A DNA stretch of 64,000 bases from Phycisphaerales bacterium (GCA_013140575.1 JABFSN010000122.1:1-64000); one strand, 5' to 3'. Counted from the first letter of the stretch, positions 25,473-34,788 are shown. Made by a program: numbers and translations. The notes: generated by a model not told the origin, from the sequence alone.

Positions 25473-28028
25473 ATGAAACGCAAACGTAGTTGGCTCAACC
25501 GATCGAGTGCCGTGGTGATGGCGGCCTGCATGGCGCTGACCGTCGGGTGTCCGCTGTTCAGCCCACCACCGGCCGGTGACACGAACGACAACACCGAGAA
25601 CGACAACACCGTGGGCGACCCGATCCCCGACGACAACGGGAACGACAACGCGCCGCCGGTGGACATCGAACCGGCTGAAATATCCGACGTGCTGGCGGGA
25701 TTCGTCACATCCGCCACGGGAGGACAGGTGGACCTCGATGACTTGCGCGTCGGGGACGAGATCGTGCTGTCGCTGCCCGACAACGCATCATCGCTGTCGC
25801 GGCAGGTCGCGGGTGTGTGTACGTGCGCGTGGTCGGTGGATCCGGCGTCGGCGGGCGTGTTCACTCCGGCCGACGAGTGTACGACGACGTATCGGGTGGC
25901 CAATCCCGGGCCGGCGACCCTTCGCGTCGAGCAGACGTGCAACGGCAATACATTCGCGTTCCTGGCGGGGTTGACTGCCCAGGACGTCGAACCGGCGGGA
26001 ATCCCCGTGGCCGACGCGGGCGACAATCAGACCGTGGACGAGCGTTCGGCCGTGATGCTGGACGGCACGGAAAGCGGTAGTTCGAGCGGGTTGCCGGTGA
26101 CGTTCTTGTGGGCGCAGACGGGCGGCCCCACCGTCGTCCTTGCCGATGCCGCGGATTCGACCGCGTCGTTCACCGCGCCCCTTGTAGATTGTCCGCAGAC
26201 CAATACGGTCGCGCTGACGTTTGAACTGACGGTGACCGAGGGCGATAACAGCGACACGGCCTCCACGATCGTGACCGTGCGTAATATCGACAACTGTTCG
26301 CCGCCCGGCGGGGGCGGCGGCGGCGGAACGCCCGCCCCACCTGCGCCCCAGGTCTGCACCGTGGAAAACCAGTTGGTGAACTGCAACGACAATAATGCCT
26401 GCACCGACGACCGGTGCGAGAACTTCGCGTGCGTGCATCCTCCGGTGGCCGACACGGTCACGTGCAACGACAACAACATCTGCACGGACGACGACGAATG
26501 CGCCGCCGGAGTGTGCGTCGGCACGCCCCGTTCGTGTGCCGAGTTTAACAATCTGAATAACTGCATCGTCGGCGTGTGCGACACCGAGACCGGCGAATGC
26601 GAAACGGGGATGGCGCCGGCCGGTACGACGTGCAACGATTCAAGCATCTGCACCACGAACGATCAATGCAACGCGGCGGGCATGTGCGGCGGCGCCGATG
26701 TGGACTGTTCGGCGTTCACCGACGCGTGCAACGTGGGCATGTGCAACGACGGCGGGAAGCCGCAGTCGGGCGGTGAAGTTGGCGGGTGTTTTGCCCAGCC
26801 GGCCAATCAAGGCGCCACGTGCAGCGACGGCGATGTATGCACGACGAATGATCAGTGCAATGCCGGCACTTGCGGCGGGACGCCCGTCGCGGAGTGTTGC
26901 ACCACGGTCGAAGACTGCGGCGACGACAACATGTGCACCGACGACGTGTGCATGAATAACATGTGTCAGTATCCCGACAACAATACCCCCTGCAACGACG
27001 GCGATTCGTGCACGAATGACGACGCATGCGCCACCGGCGAATGCGGCGGCACGCCGGTCGACTGTTCCCAATTGACCAACGCGTGCAACGTCGGCGTCTG
27101 CAGCGGCGGCGAGTGTTCCGCGGAGTCGACCAACGATGGCGGCGCCTGCAACGACGGCAATGCGTGCACCACCGGCGACGTCTGCAACGCGGGAGCGTGC
27201 GCAGGCACGGCCGTTGACTGTTCGAATCTAAACGACGCGTGCAGCGTGGGCGTCTGCAACGGCGGCGTCTGCGGCGAAATGCCGATTAATCAGGACGGCG
27301 CATGCGACGACGCCATGGTCTGCACCAATAACGATCACTGCAACGCCGGCAACTGCGTCGGCGACCTGATCGGCGGCTGCCAGGCATGCGACGGAAATGA
27401 AGACTGTCAGGACGGCAGCGACTGCACGACGAACACCTGCGTCGGCGGAATGTGCCGGGCCATGCTGCTGTGCGCCGAGGCGTCGCACAACAGCGTCGGC
27501 GGCGGACCGATCTGTAACGGCACGGTCGTCGAACTGCACGTCTCGCCGACGTCCCCCGGTTCCGGTTGGACGTACAGTTGGAATTGCAACCCGGCCATCA
27601 TTCCCATCGACTCGCTACTGACGGCCAATCCGAAAGTTCTGGTCACGGAGACGACGAATTGCACGATCACGATTACAGTCAATAACGGCATGGGCACCAT
27701 GGTCTCGGACACCACCAACATTCCAGTTTCCGCCAACGCCGCGCCGTTCCCGGTGGTGACGAATTCGACGTTCCCGGACGCACCGGTCTGTCCCGACGAG
27801 CCCGTGCAACTGACCGGCCCGGGCGGTTTCGTCAGTTACGGGTGGAAGTGCTTCCGGGGCAGTCCGGACAACCCGTTCGTGTCGACCGAGCAGAATCCGG
27901 TCTATAACGCGCCGACCGACAGTGACTGCTGGCTTTCGGTGTTCAATGGCACGTGCGAAGGCACCAACGTCACGATCGTGCAGGTACTCGATCCGGGCGA
28001 TGAAGGCGCCAACGCGTGCGTGCCGTAG
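25473..28028 (+). CDS. Large lipoprotein with Cys-rich Dictyostelium-type (CTDC) repeats
   Basis: An 851-residue protein; the ATG at 25473 follows AAAGGAAGATC. The signal peptide ends with lipobox LTVGC (Cys about residue 28). An Asn/Asp-rich linker follows, then a beta-sandwich region (about 50-170), a PKD/REJ-like domain with ADAGDNQTVDERSAVMLDG and SGLPVTFLWAQTGGP (about 175-275), and a Gly hinge. At least eight Cys repeats (about 290-660) follow, of the type CNDGNACTxxDxCxxGxC, resembling the slime-mould CTDC repeat family. The C-terminal ~190 residues are Ig-like (WTYSWNCNP, YGWKCFRGS). Surface role likely; function unknown. Confidence 0.8.
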   Translation: MKRKRSWLNRSSAVVMAACMALTVGCPLFSPPPAGDTNDNTENDNTVGDPIPDDNGNDNAPPVDIEPAEISDVLAGFVTSATGGQVDLDDLRVGDEIVLSLPDNASSLSRQVAGVCTCAWSVDPASAGVFTPADECTTTYRVANPGPATLRVEQTCNGNTFAFLAGLTAQDVEPAGIPVADAGDNQTVDERSAVMLDGTESGSSSGLPVTFLWAQTGGPTVVLADAADSTASFTAPLVDCPQTNTVALTFELTVTEGDNSDTASTIVTVRNIDNCSPPGGGGGGGTPAPPAPQVCTVENQLVNCNDNNACTDDRCENFACVHPPVADTVTCNDNNICTDDDECAAGVCVGTPRSCAEFNNLNNCIVGVCDTETGECETGMAPAGTTCNDSSICTTNDQCNAAGMCGGADVDCSAFTDACNVGMCNDGGKPQSGGEVGGCFAQPANQGATCSDGDVCTTNDQCNAGTCGGTPVAECCTTVEDCGDDNMCTDDVCMNNMCQYPDNNTPCNDGDSCTNDDACATGECGGTPVDCSQLTNACNVGVCSGGECSAESTNDGGACNDGNACTTGDVCNAGACAGTAVDCSNLNDACSVGVCNGGVCGEMPINQDGACDDAMVCTNNDHCNAGNCVGDLIGGCQACDGNEDCQDGSDCTTNTCVGGMCRAMLLCAEASHNSVGGGPICNGTVVELHVSPTSPGSGWTYSWNCNPAIIPIDSLLTANPKVLVTETTNCTITITVNNGMGTMVSDTTNIPVSANAAPFPVVTNSTFPDAPVCPDEPVQLTGPGGFVSYGWKCFRGSPDNPFVSTEQNPVYNAPTDSDCWLSVFNGTCEGTNVTIVQVLDPGDEGANACVP

Positions 28029-28084
28029 CGTAGTCTGAATACGAATCGATCCCGCCGGCGACCACAGCGCCGGCGCGGCTGCCG

Positions 28085-28134
28085 AAATGTGCCCCGCGCG
28101 ATCGACCCCGGCGTCCGCGGGGCATTTCTATTTC
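28085..28134 (+). terminator. Terminator-like hairpin after the Cys-repeat lipoprotein
   Basis: AAATGTGCCCCGCG at 28085-28098 pairs with CGCGGGGCATTT at 28116-28127 (12 pairs with one bulge), followed by CTATTT. It lies 57 bases after the stop, between convergent genes. Confidence 0.7.
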
Positions 28135-28160
28135 CCTCCGTCGCCGGATGGCGACGGCGT

Positions 28161-29951
28161 TTAGTCGTGGCGGAGTGGCTTCCGCGCGCGATACAATTCG
28201 CGCCGGCTCTGCAATTCGTTCAAATACCCGCGCTGCGCCGAATCCTGCTCCACAATCACGATGGCCTGTTCCGCGTACGACATCGCCTTGTCGAACCGGC
28301 CGGTCTCGGCATACGCGGCCGCGAGGGTGTCCAGAAACCGCGGCGACTGATACATCGTCTTTTCGCACAGCCGCTGTGCCAGCCGCACCGCCGTTTCGCC
28401 GTCGCGGCATTCAGGACGTTGCGACGTGGCCAACAACCACGCCAGATTATTAGTCAAGTCGACGTCTTCCGCCTGCTTTTCCAGACCGTCGCGAAACGCA
28501 GTCGCCGCTTCCGTGCAGCGGCGGGCCGCGGCATACCCCATTCCCAAATAATTGAAAGCCGCGGCGTCCGTCGGATGGAATCGCACGGCCTGTTGAAACG
28601 TCGCAATGGCCTCCGTCGCATTGCCCGCCCGCAGTTGAATCAACCCCCGATGAGTTAATGCCCCTATGTGCGTCGGGGCGAGCTCCAACGTCCGTTCGAT
28701 TTCGAGCTCGGCCGCGGCGGCATTTCCAGCGCCGGCATGGGCGGACGCTAGTTGATAGTGCGTCTCGGCATCGGCCGGTTTCAACTGCACCGCCCGTTCC
28801 AGATAACCGACCGCATTGGTGAATCGCCCGCGGCGCACCAGAAACGTACCCAGTCCGACGAGGGCCTCGACGTTACCGGGTTCGTCCGCGAGCACCAGCT
28901 CCCATTGCGTGTATGCGTCCTGCGCTCGACCGATTTTGGCGAATAACAGTGCCAGGTGATGGCGGGCCTGGGAATAGGCCGTACGCAACTCGACGGCGCG
29001 CTGCAGGTGTTTGATGGCCTCGTCGTCGCGCCCGAGGACGGCCAACTCCGTGCCCACCAGAAATTGATGTATCGCGGAGTCGGGCTTGACGGCAAGCGCC
29101 TGTCGATATTCCAACAGGGCTTTCTCGTGGTCGGCCGCGGCCGCGTACGCACCTCCGCGGCGCAGTTGCCACTCGCTGCCCACGCCTTCCTTCGTCAGCT
29201 CGTCACGGACCGGATCGTGAATCGATCCACCGGGCGGCAGTGCGGCCGCCCGGGCTTCGGCGATCGCCGCCGCGCTTTCCTCGCCCCGTTGCCGGTGCAC
29301 CGCCGCCAACAGTGTGTGGACCTCGCGGTCGTTCGGGTCCAGCCGTTCAGCTTCGCGTAAATGCGCCAGACATGCCGCTATGTCGCGGTTGATCAGTGCC
29401 GACCGGGACAATCCCAGATGGACGTGGGCGTTATTCGGGTCCAGCCGCAGGCTCTCGCGGTAGTGCCGATCCGCGTCGATAACTTGACCGGCGGACAACA
29501 ACGCGTCTGCAAGGCGAATGCGCGCGGGCAGGTACGTCGGATTCAACCGGACCGCGCGCTGCAGCAGGTCGGTGGCTCGGCCCGGATCGGACTGCAAGAG
29601 CGCACAGCCCGCAAAATAGGGCCAGCGGAAATCATCCGGCGCCAATTCCGCGGCACGATCGTAGCAGATGATCGCCTCCGCAACGAATTCGTGCACCTCC
29701 AACGCAGCCCCCAGTCGGCCCCACGCCGCGGCCGATCGCAATTCGTTCACCACCGCGTTCCGCCGATCGATGATGCGATCGACGACGGCCGATTCCAGAC
29801 CCGACACGTCGGGGAACGGGGGCGGATTTCCGGCCGGCAAGTCTTGCCGGTTGCAGCGCGCCAAGACGATCAGCAGCGGCACGCCGATGACGATCCGTCG
29901 CAGCGGCACCCGGAACGAACGACTGCTTCGGGCGGCTATTCGGGTCGCCAT
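28161..29951 (-). CDS. TPR-repeat lipoprotein or membrane-anchored protein
   Basis: A 596-residue protein; the ATG at 29951 is followed by an Arg-rich start and a hydrophobic segment RIVIGVPLLIVLARC, which may be a lipobox (Cys about 33) or an anchor. From about residue 60 to the end it is tetratricopeptide repeats, roughly 14 units, with typical A-x-x-x-Y/L-x-x-A-x-x-L-x-P spacing (FRWPYFAGCALLQSDPGRA, AAFNYLGMGYAAARRCTEAA). It overlaps the upstream CRTAC1-type gene by 16 bases, so the two are almost certainly co-transcribed and translationally coupled. Such pairs recur in planctomycetes and related bacteria; TPRs mediate protein-protein contacts. Confidence 0.88.
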   Translation of the reverse strand: MATRIAARSSRSFRVPLRRIVIGVPLLIVLARCNRQDLPAGNPPPFPDVSGLESAVVDRIIDRRNAVVNELRSAAAWGRLGAALEVHEFVAEAIICYDRAAELAPDDFRWPYFAGCALLQSDPGRATDLLQRAVRLNPTYLPARIRLADALLSAGQVIDADRHYRESLRLDPNNAHVHLGLSRSALINRDIAACLAHLREAERLDPNDREVHTLLAAVHRQRGEESAAAIAEARAAALPPGGSIHDPVRDELTKEGVGSEWQLRRGGAYAAAADHEKALLEYRQALAVKPDSAIHQFLVGTELAVLGRDDEAIKHLQRAVELRTAYSQARHHLALLFAKIGRAQDAYTQWELVLADEPGNVEALVGLGTFLVRRGRFTNAVGYLERAVQLKPADAETHYQLASAHAGAGNAAAAELEIERTLELAPTHIGALTHRGLIQLRAGNATEAIATFQQAVRFHPTDAAAFNYLGMGYAAARRCTEAATAFRDGLEKQAEDVDLTNNLAWLLATSQRPECRDGETAVRLAQRLCEKTMYQSPRFLDTLAAAYAETGRFDKAMSYAEQAIVIVEQDSAQRGYLNELQSRRELYRARKPLRHD

Positions 29952-31666
29952 TGACCGGAACCCTTCGCAACGCTGATCCGCTGATTGGCGGGTACATCCG
30001 AAATGGAGTCCGTCGTGCCGTCGGGCCATCGAATGGCGAGGCGATCGACCCTAATCGCGGATCCGAGACCGAAATGCACACGCGGATCATTGCTGCACAG
30101 ATAACTGTAGGCGACACGCACCTCCCGCCGCAGCCGGCGGTCTCCAATCCAGACATCGAGAACCGCGCCAATCGCCGTTCTTCGCAGTCGTGAATCCATC
30201 GCCCGCACGGTCAACCAGTTGCCCCGTTCGTATTCATTCAAGAAAAGTCGCGCCGGCCCGCCGCCATTCGTAATCAAGACGTCCTGATCACCATCATTAT
30301 CGACATCGCCGACGGCCAATCCGCGGCCGACTTCCGCCCGTCCGCAGATCGGACCGGCGCCGCTGCTGGCGTCGGTGAATCGTCCGCCGCCGTCGTTTTC
30401 AAACAACTGATTCGGTTCCGCGTATCCCTGCCAGTGCGCCGGCACGGCGGCGCCCGGATGAACCAGTCCGCGGCGCACACGCCCATTGACGGCCAGCAGA
30501 TCCAAATCGCCGTCGTCATCGTAATCGATAAAGGCAGTGCCAAACCCGGTGAACGGAATGCTGGGGGCCGCCAGACCGGCAACGACGCTGCGGTCCTCGA
30601 ACAGACCGCCGCCAAGGTTCACGTATAATGTGTTCTGCTCGCCGGTTAGATGGGTGATGAACAGGTCCATATCCAGATCGCCGTCGACGTCGCCGACGGC
30701 TATGCCCATGTTCGCCTCGGCCTGGCCGAATAGATTGACGGCCACGCCCATCGCCATTCCGCGATCTTCAAACGTGCCATCGTGGCGGTTGATCCACATC
30801 TGATTGGGTTGCCCGTCGTTCGCCACAAAAACGTCCGGCCAACCATCTTCGTCGAAGTCGCCGCAGACCACGCCCAGGCCCCGCAGCGCGGCCGACGCAA
30901 TGCCGGCACCCTGACTGACGTCGGCAAACGTGCCGTCGCCGTTATTGCGGTACAGCGCGCTGGTCGTCCCATGAAACAAATGGGGACCGGGATATTCCCT
31001 GCGCCCCGCGTTATCAAACGCCTTGACCGACGGATCCAACGCGACGTAATGGGTGACGAACAGATCAAGATAATCGTCGCGGTCGTAGTCAAAAAACGCC
31101 GCAGATGCTCCCCATTGATCTTCCTGAATCCCGGCGGCGGCGGTGATATTGGTAAACGTCGCGTCCCCGTTATTCCGGTACAGCGCGTCATTGCCCACGT
31201 TGGTCACATAGACATCCTCGTCCCCGTCGTTGTCTATATCGCCGATGGCCACGCCCATGCCGTACCCGGCATCGCCCAGTCCCGACGAATCGGTCGCATC
31301 GACGAACCGCGGACCCGCGTCCTGCCGATACAAACGATTGCGCAACGGCGGCAGCCCCTCGTCATCAGAATGCGTCCGTGCCCCGTTGATCAGGTAGATG
31401 TCCAAATCGCCGTCCTGATCCATGTCGAACAACGCCCCGCCCGCGGCCATGCTCTCGGGCATGTAATAGTCGGAACCCTGCGGACCCGATCCCACGTCAT
31501 GGACGAATGCAAGACCGACCGATTCCGTCACCTCGCGGAATCCGTGCGCGACGTCCTTGACTAAACCGGCGTCCCGCAAACTGTCGGGTGCGTCTTCGCC
31601 CTTGGGTGTCGAGGATCTCGAACACGCATTCCAGCCAATCAGGATGCTCGCAAAACAGGCCGGCAT
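29936..31666 (-). CDS. CRTAC1-family protein: FG-GAP/VCBS repeats with ASPIC/UnbV domain
   Basis: About 576 residues from an ATG at 31666; the start is uncertain because the frame is open to 31900. A short hydrophobic leader with a Cys (ILIGWNAC) could be an export signal. At least seven integrin-like FG-GAP/VCBS repeats follow, with calcium loops such as DMDQDGDLDIYLIN, DIDNDGDEDVYVTN, DFDEDGWPDVFVAN and DVDNDGDQDVLITNGG, forming a beta propeller. The C-terminal ~90 residues are the ASPIC/UnbV domain (NWLTVRAMDSRLRRTAIGAV ... IRWPDGT). Extracellular or periplasmic; exact role unknown. Overlaps the TPR gene. Confidence 0.88.
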   Translation of the reverse strand: MPACFASILIGWNACSRSSTPKGEDAPDSLRDAGLVKDVAHGFREVTESVGLAFVHDVGSGPQGSDYYMPESMAAGGALFDMDQDGDLDIYLINGARTHSDDEGLPPLRNRLYRQDAGPRFVDATDSSGLGDAGYGMGVAIGDIDNDGDEDVYVTNVGNDALYRNNGDATFTNITAAAGIQEDQWGASAAFFDYDRDDYLDLFVTHYVALDPSVKAFDNAGRREYPGPHLFHGTTSALYRNNGDGTFADVSQGAGIASAALRGLGVVCGDFDEDGWPDVFVANDGQPNQMWINRHDGTFEDRGMAMGVAVNLFGQAEANMGIAVGDVDGDLDMDLFITHLTGEQNTLYVNLGGGLFEDRSVVAGLAAPSIPFTGFGTAFIDYDDDGDLDLLAVNGRVRRGLVHPGAAVPAHWQGYAEPNQLFENDGGGRFTDASSGAGPICGRAEVGRGLAVGDVDNDGDQDVLITNGGGPARLFLNEYERGNWLTVRAMDSRLRRTAIGAVLDVWIGDRRLRREVRVAYSYLCSNDPRVHFGLGSAIRVDRLAIRWPDGTTDSISDVPANQRISVAKGSGQWRPE

Positions 31667-32260
31667 CCACGCGCGCGACGCCACGGCACCGCGGCCACGG
31701 CTTGAACCGCCCGTCGTGGCGCAACCTATCGGGACCGTGACTCGTTTAATGCTCCCCACGACCACGTCCGTATGGTACGTTCCGACGAACAACCCGGATA
31801 CGCCCGGCGCCGACCTAAGGACGCTACGTCGTCGCGTAGGGTGACGGCCGATACTCGCTTCACGCGACCGCGCGCGCCGAGCTCGGCGGCCCGGCCGCAT
31901 TCCGCGTCATCGGCGACGACCGCCAAACCAATCCTACAACGCTATGACAATTCCAGGCACGATCGACGAAATCTGCACCGTGCGGCACAGAAATCTTCCC
32001 AGCCCCAGCGGGGCGAAAGATGGGACGGCAGGAGGCGTGCTCATAGCGTTGTGTACTAAATAGTACCACGGAATGAGGAAACCGATTCCATCGGGACGCG
32101 TTTTTCTTCGCCCGTAGGGCGCGCGGTCTTAGCCAGGGGCTTCAGCCCCTGGATCGGATTCCCTGTTCCTTTCCGCCCGGAGGGCGGACGAAACTCGGTT
32201 TCCCTTTTGGGTGTTCTTATTTAGGGGATGGAACTCGGCGGACAAACGGCTGCGGATGAC
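31667..32260. repeat. Intergenic region with dispersed repeats
   Basis: About 600 bases without a supported gene. A 44-base segment at 31947-31990, containing CGATCGACGAAATCTGCACC, recurs at 34637-34680 with three changes. In both places an AGCCCCAGCGGGGC hairpin lies downstream (31997 here, 34860 there). A CCAGGGGCTTCAGCCCCTGG hairpin lies within 32128-32155. Confidence 0.65.
31947..31990 (+). repeat. 44-bp direct repeat, copy 1
   Basis: Begins ACAATTCCAGGCACGATCGA and ends GGCACAG. The second copy at 34637-34680 is identical at 41 of 44 positions by eye. Confidence 0.8.
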
Positions 32261-32332
32261 AGCCGACGATGGGAATCGAACCCACAACCCCGGCTTTACG
32301 AAAGCCGTGCTCTACCGTTGAGCTACGTCGGC
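32261..32332 (-). tRNA. tRNA-Thr (CGT)
   Basis: Read on the minus strand: a 7-bp acceptor stem GCCGACG / CGTCGGC, D arm AGCTCAACGGTAGAGC, anticodon stem CGGCT / AGCCG enclosing loop TTCGTAA (anticodon CGT, threonine codon ACG), and T arm with GGTTCGATTCC. The discriminator base is U. The 3' CCA is not encoded. Stems are fully paired. It is 72 bases long and stands alone. Confidence 0.95.
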
Positions 32333-33132
32333 GACCGCCGCCCGATCGATAGGATCGGGCGCGCCATATTCTACGCCATCGCCCGTAAAATCAACATCGG
32401 CCGGCGGTGGTCAGGGTGCATCCCAAATAGTGTGGCAAAAACCTGGTTGCCCACGGCGGTCTCAATGTGGCACGGGCGTCTCCCCCGTGATGTTACTGTG
32501 GCACGGGCGTCTCGCCCGTGATGTTTTCGAATCAACTCTCCACTCCACCTCGTTTGCAGCTCCCAATAGGATGAACACGCCGCGACCACCCTGCTTCGCG
32601 AAGATGCGTATCCGGCATGCGCTTCCGCCCCGGCGGGGCGGCGGACTGTAGCCACGGGTGGAGCGAGGCGCAGCATCGCGCAACCCGTGGATTCGGTTCC
32701 GCATGAAATCCCGCCCCGGCAGGGGCGGAGGAGCCGCCGGAATCGCTCAGCACCTACCCCCGCCCGGGCGACTTCGTGTGCAGCGCGGCGCGAATTATCC
32801 AATGGCCCCACCCTGAATGGGATGCACCCATCGGTTGCAGTCCCCGAACCAGCCGCGCTCCATCGCTTGCCGCACCACGGCGCGGACCCTACCATCCAAC
32901 CGACCAACCATGGCGCTGGTGATTTGGTCGTGGGTAGCGTTGCGAACCCTGAATCACAGCCGCGGGCGCAAGCCCGCGGACGCTGAAAACGCGGGCCACC
33001 TTGCGCATTCCAATCGCCGGGCGTGCGCTCGGGGCGCTGAAACGGCTGGAATACGCTGGACACATACGCCGATTTGGACCGGTGCATCAACTTAATCTGC
33101 CAATCGGTCCTACCGTCATCGATCCTCCCCGG
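32333..33132. other. Intergenic region of about 800 bases before the D12 methylase
   Basis: Contains two copies of GTGGCACGGGCGTCTC(C/G)CCCGTGATGTT (32469 and 32501), a GCCCCGGCGGGGCGG / CCGCCCCGGCAGGGGCGG set (32630-32730), an ACGGGTGGAGCGAGG ... CAACCCGTGG hairpin and GCCGCGGGCGCAAGCCCGCGG (32959-32979). On the minus strand about 50 codons near 32800-32970 read RVRNATHDQITSAMVGRLDG without a clear start; this may be a gene remnant but no family was recognised. Confidence 0.5.
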
Positions 33133-34152
33133 ATGCCGCCCACCCGTTTTCAGGGCAGCAAACGCAAACTGGCCGGCTGGATCGTCGGGCAAATCGCCGG
33201 GCTGCATTTCGACACCGTTCTCGATGCGTTCGGCGGCACGGGGGCGGTCGCGTTTGAATTCAAGCGCCTCGGAAAATGCGTCGCCTACAACGACCTGCTG
33301 CGGTTCAACCATTGGATCGGCACGGCCATCATTGAAAACGGGACCGACCGCCTGACCCGCGCCGACATCGACGCCGTCCGCACCATCGACCCGTCGCGGA
33401 CCTACGACGATCTGATCGCCCGGACCTTCGCCGACATCTACTTCACCGACGACGAAAACCGGTGGCTGGACGTCGCGGTCCAGAACATTTCCGCCATGTC
33501 AAACCGCCGCCGCCAGGCATTGGCCTGCTACGCATTGTTCCAGTCCGCGCTGGCCAAGCGCCCCTACAACCTGTTTCACCGCCGCAATCTGTACATGCGC
33601 AGCGCGAACGTGACCCGCACGTTCGGAAACAAGGTCACCTGGGATCGGCCCTTCGACCTGCATTTCCGGCGCTTCGCCGAACAGGCCAACGCCTGCGTCT
33701 TCGACAACGGCCGGCCGTGCCGCGCGCTGAATAGGGATGCGTGCGACGTGCCCGGTTCGTTCGACCTGGTCTACATCGACCCGCCCTATGTCAACGCCCG
33801 CGGTACCGGCGTCGACTATCACCACTTCTACCATTTTCTCGAGGGGCTGGTGGACTATCCCCGATGGGCCGAACGGATTGATTACGCATCGCGGCACCGC
33901 CGGCTGTTGCCCATGGAATCACCCTGGACGTCGCCCTCGACAATTCACGCCGCCTTCCGCCGCGTGTTCGAGCGCTTCGCCGATTCCATCCTCGTGGTGT
34001 CCTATCGCAGCGACGGCGTTCCGACCATCGACGAATTGCAGGCGATGCTGAAACGGTGCAAGCGCGATGTTCGGGTCATCGAGCACGCCCGCTACCAATA
34101 CGTGCTCTCCACCAATCGCCGTTCGCACGAGGTGCTCCTGATCGGATGTTAG
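33133..34152 (+). CDS. DNA adenine methylase, D12 class (N6)
   Basis: A 339-residue SAM-dependent methyltransferase. The ATG at 33133 starts MPPTRFQGSKRKLAGWI, where FQGSK is the family's N-terminal SAM motif. Then come DAFGGTGAVAFEFK (motif I), DIYFTDDENRWLD, FDLVYIDPPYVNARG (catalytic DPPY, motif IV) and a C-terminal VVSYRSDGVPT. The alpha-class order (motif I before IV) matches Dam/M.DpnII-like enzymes. No endonuclease gene lies next to it, so it may be solitary or part of a split system. Preceded by 800 bases of repeats and followed by the tandem inverted-repeat elements. Confidence 0.93.
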   Translation: MPPTRFQGSKRKLAGWIVGQIAGLHFDTVLDAFGGTGAVAFEFKRLGKCVAYNDLLRFNHWIGTAIIENGTDRLTRADIDAVRTIDPSRTYDDLIARTFADIYFTDDENRWLDVAVQNISAMSNRRRQALACYALFQSALAKRPYNLFHRRNLYMRSANVTRTFGNKVTWDRPFDLHFRRFAEQANACVFDNGRPCRALNRDACDVPGSFDLVYIDPPYVNARGTGVDYHHFYHFLEGLVDYPRWAERIDYASRHRRLLPMESPWTSPSTIHAAFRRVFERFADSILVVSYRSDGVPTIDELQAMLKRCKRDVRVIEHARYQYVLSTNRRSHEVLLIGC

Positions 34153-34177
34153 GCTATGTTTCGAAACTGTATTCCCG

Positions 34178-34355
34178 CTAGTGTTCCGTCGCAGCTAATG
34201 AATCGGGTCGGGTGGCACGGACAACGGTACTCCGTTGTCCGTGTGAAACTCGCCAGCGCGTCGAAATCGCAGTCGAGGCCGAAAGTCGGAGACCACGGGC
34301 AAGCGAGTACGCTTGCCCGTGCCACCCCGAAAAATTAGGTGTGACGGAACACTAG
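34178..34355 (+). mobile_element. 178-bp MITE-like element, copy A
   Basis: Bounded by CTAGTGTTCCGTCGCAG at the left and GTGACGGAACACTAG at the right, near-perfect terminal inverted repeats ending in CTAG. Inside are two hairpins (CACGGACAACGG-TACT-CCGTTGTCCGTG near 34215 and CACGGGCAAGCG-AGTA-CGCTTGCCCGTG near 34293) separated by a spacer with GAAATCGCAGTCGA. It has no coding capacity of its own. It shares its right CTAG with copy B. Any transposase acting on it is not in the window. Confidence 0.85.
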
Positions 34356-34529
34356 TGTTGTGACGCAGATTAAGTTTCGGGTCGGGTGGCACGAACAACG
34401 GTACTCCGTTGTCCGTGTGAAACCCGCCAGCGCGTTGAAATCGCAGTCGAAGCCTAAAGTCGGAGATCACGGGCAATCGAGTACGCTTGCCCGTGCCACC
34501 CCGAAAAATTAGGTGTGACGGAACACTAG
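34352..34529 (+). mobile_element. 178-bp MITE-like element, copy B (tandem with A)
   Basis: Begins at the CTAG that ends copy A (period 174 bases) and ends GACGGAACACTAG at 34529. Internal hairpins and spacer match copy A with about 15-20 substitutions by eye; the left end reads CTAGTGTTGTGACGCAG. The two copies have diverged, so the tandem state is not very recent. Confidence 0.85.
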
Positions 34530-34636
34530 GACGCGAGAAGCGGCGCCGACAATCTCCGGGCGTTCTAACCCTCACCCTGCCCTCTCCCTGGAAGGGAGAG
34601 GGGTTTTGAGACGTAGCCTGGTACTAAAACGCTTCC

Positions 34637-34680
34637 ACAATTCCAGGTACGATCGACGAAATCTGCACCGTACGACACAG
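34637..34680 (+). repeat. 44-bp direct repeat, copy 2
   Basis: Second copy of the segment at 31947-31990, here running directly into a 28-bp tandem repeat. Confidence 0.8.
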
Positions 34681-34682
34681 GG

Positions 34683-34788
34683 CCCTTCCCAGCTCCGGAG
34701 CCCCGGAGAACCCTTCCCAGCCCCGGAGCCCCGGAGGGCCCTTCCCAGCCCCGGAGCCCCGGAGGGCCCTTCCCAGCCCCGAAGGGGC
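34683..34788 (+). repeat. 28-bp tandem repeat, about 3.8 units
   Basis: Units start CCCTTCCCAGCCCCGGAGCC at 34683, 34711, 34739 and 34767; the last is incomplete and turns into CCCCGAAGGGGCGG. Units 2 and 3 are identical. It sits inside the segment that separates the two parts of the dispersed repeat at 31947-32050, as if inserted or expanded there. Confidence 0.85.

Noticed and set aside
32371-33312. 313-codon minus-strand frame upstream of the D12 methylase
   Set aside because: It runs through dispersed hairpin repeats and the 5' end of the methylase and has no domain-like pattern. A 50-codon segment in another frame was noted but is too short to call.
34195-34575. Apparent protein GGTGKRTRLPV-HTDNGVPLSVPPD on the minus strand, with relatives at 29-241 and 46334-46602
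   Set aside because: All lie entirely in the hairpin repeats; the same 'protein' phrase recurs because the DNA repeat recurs, in all orientations and frames.
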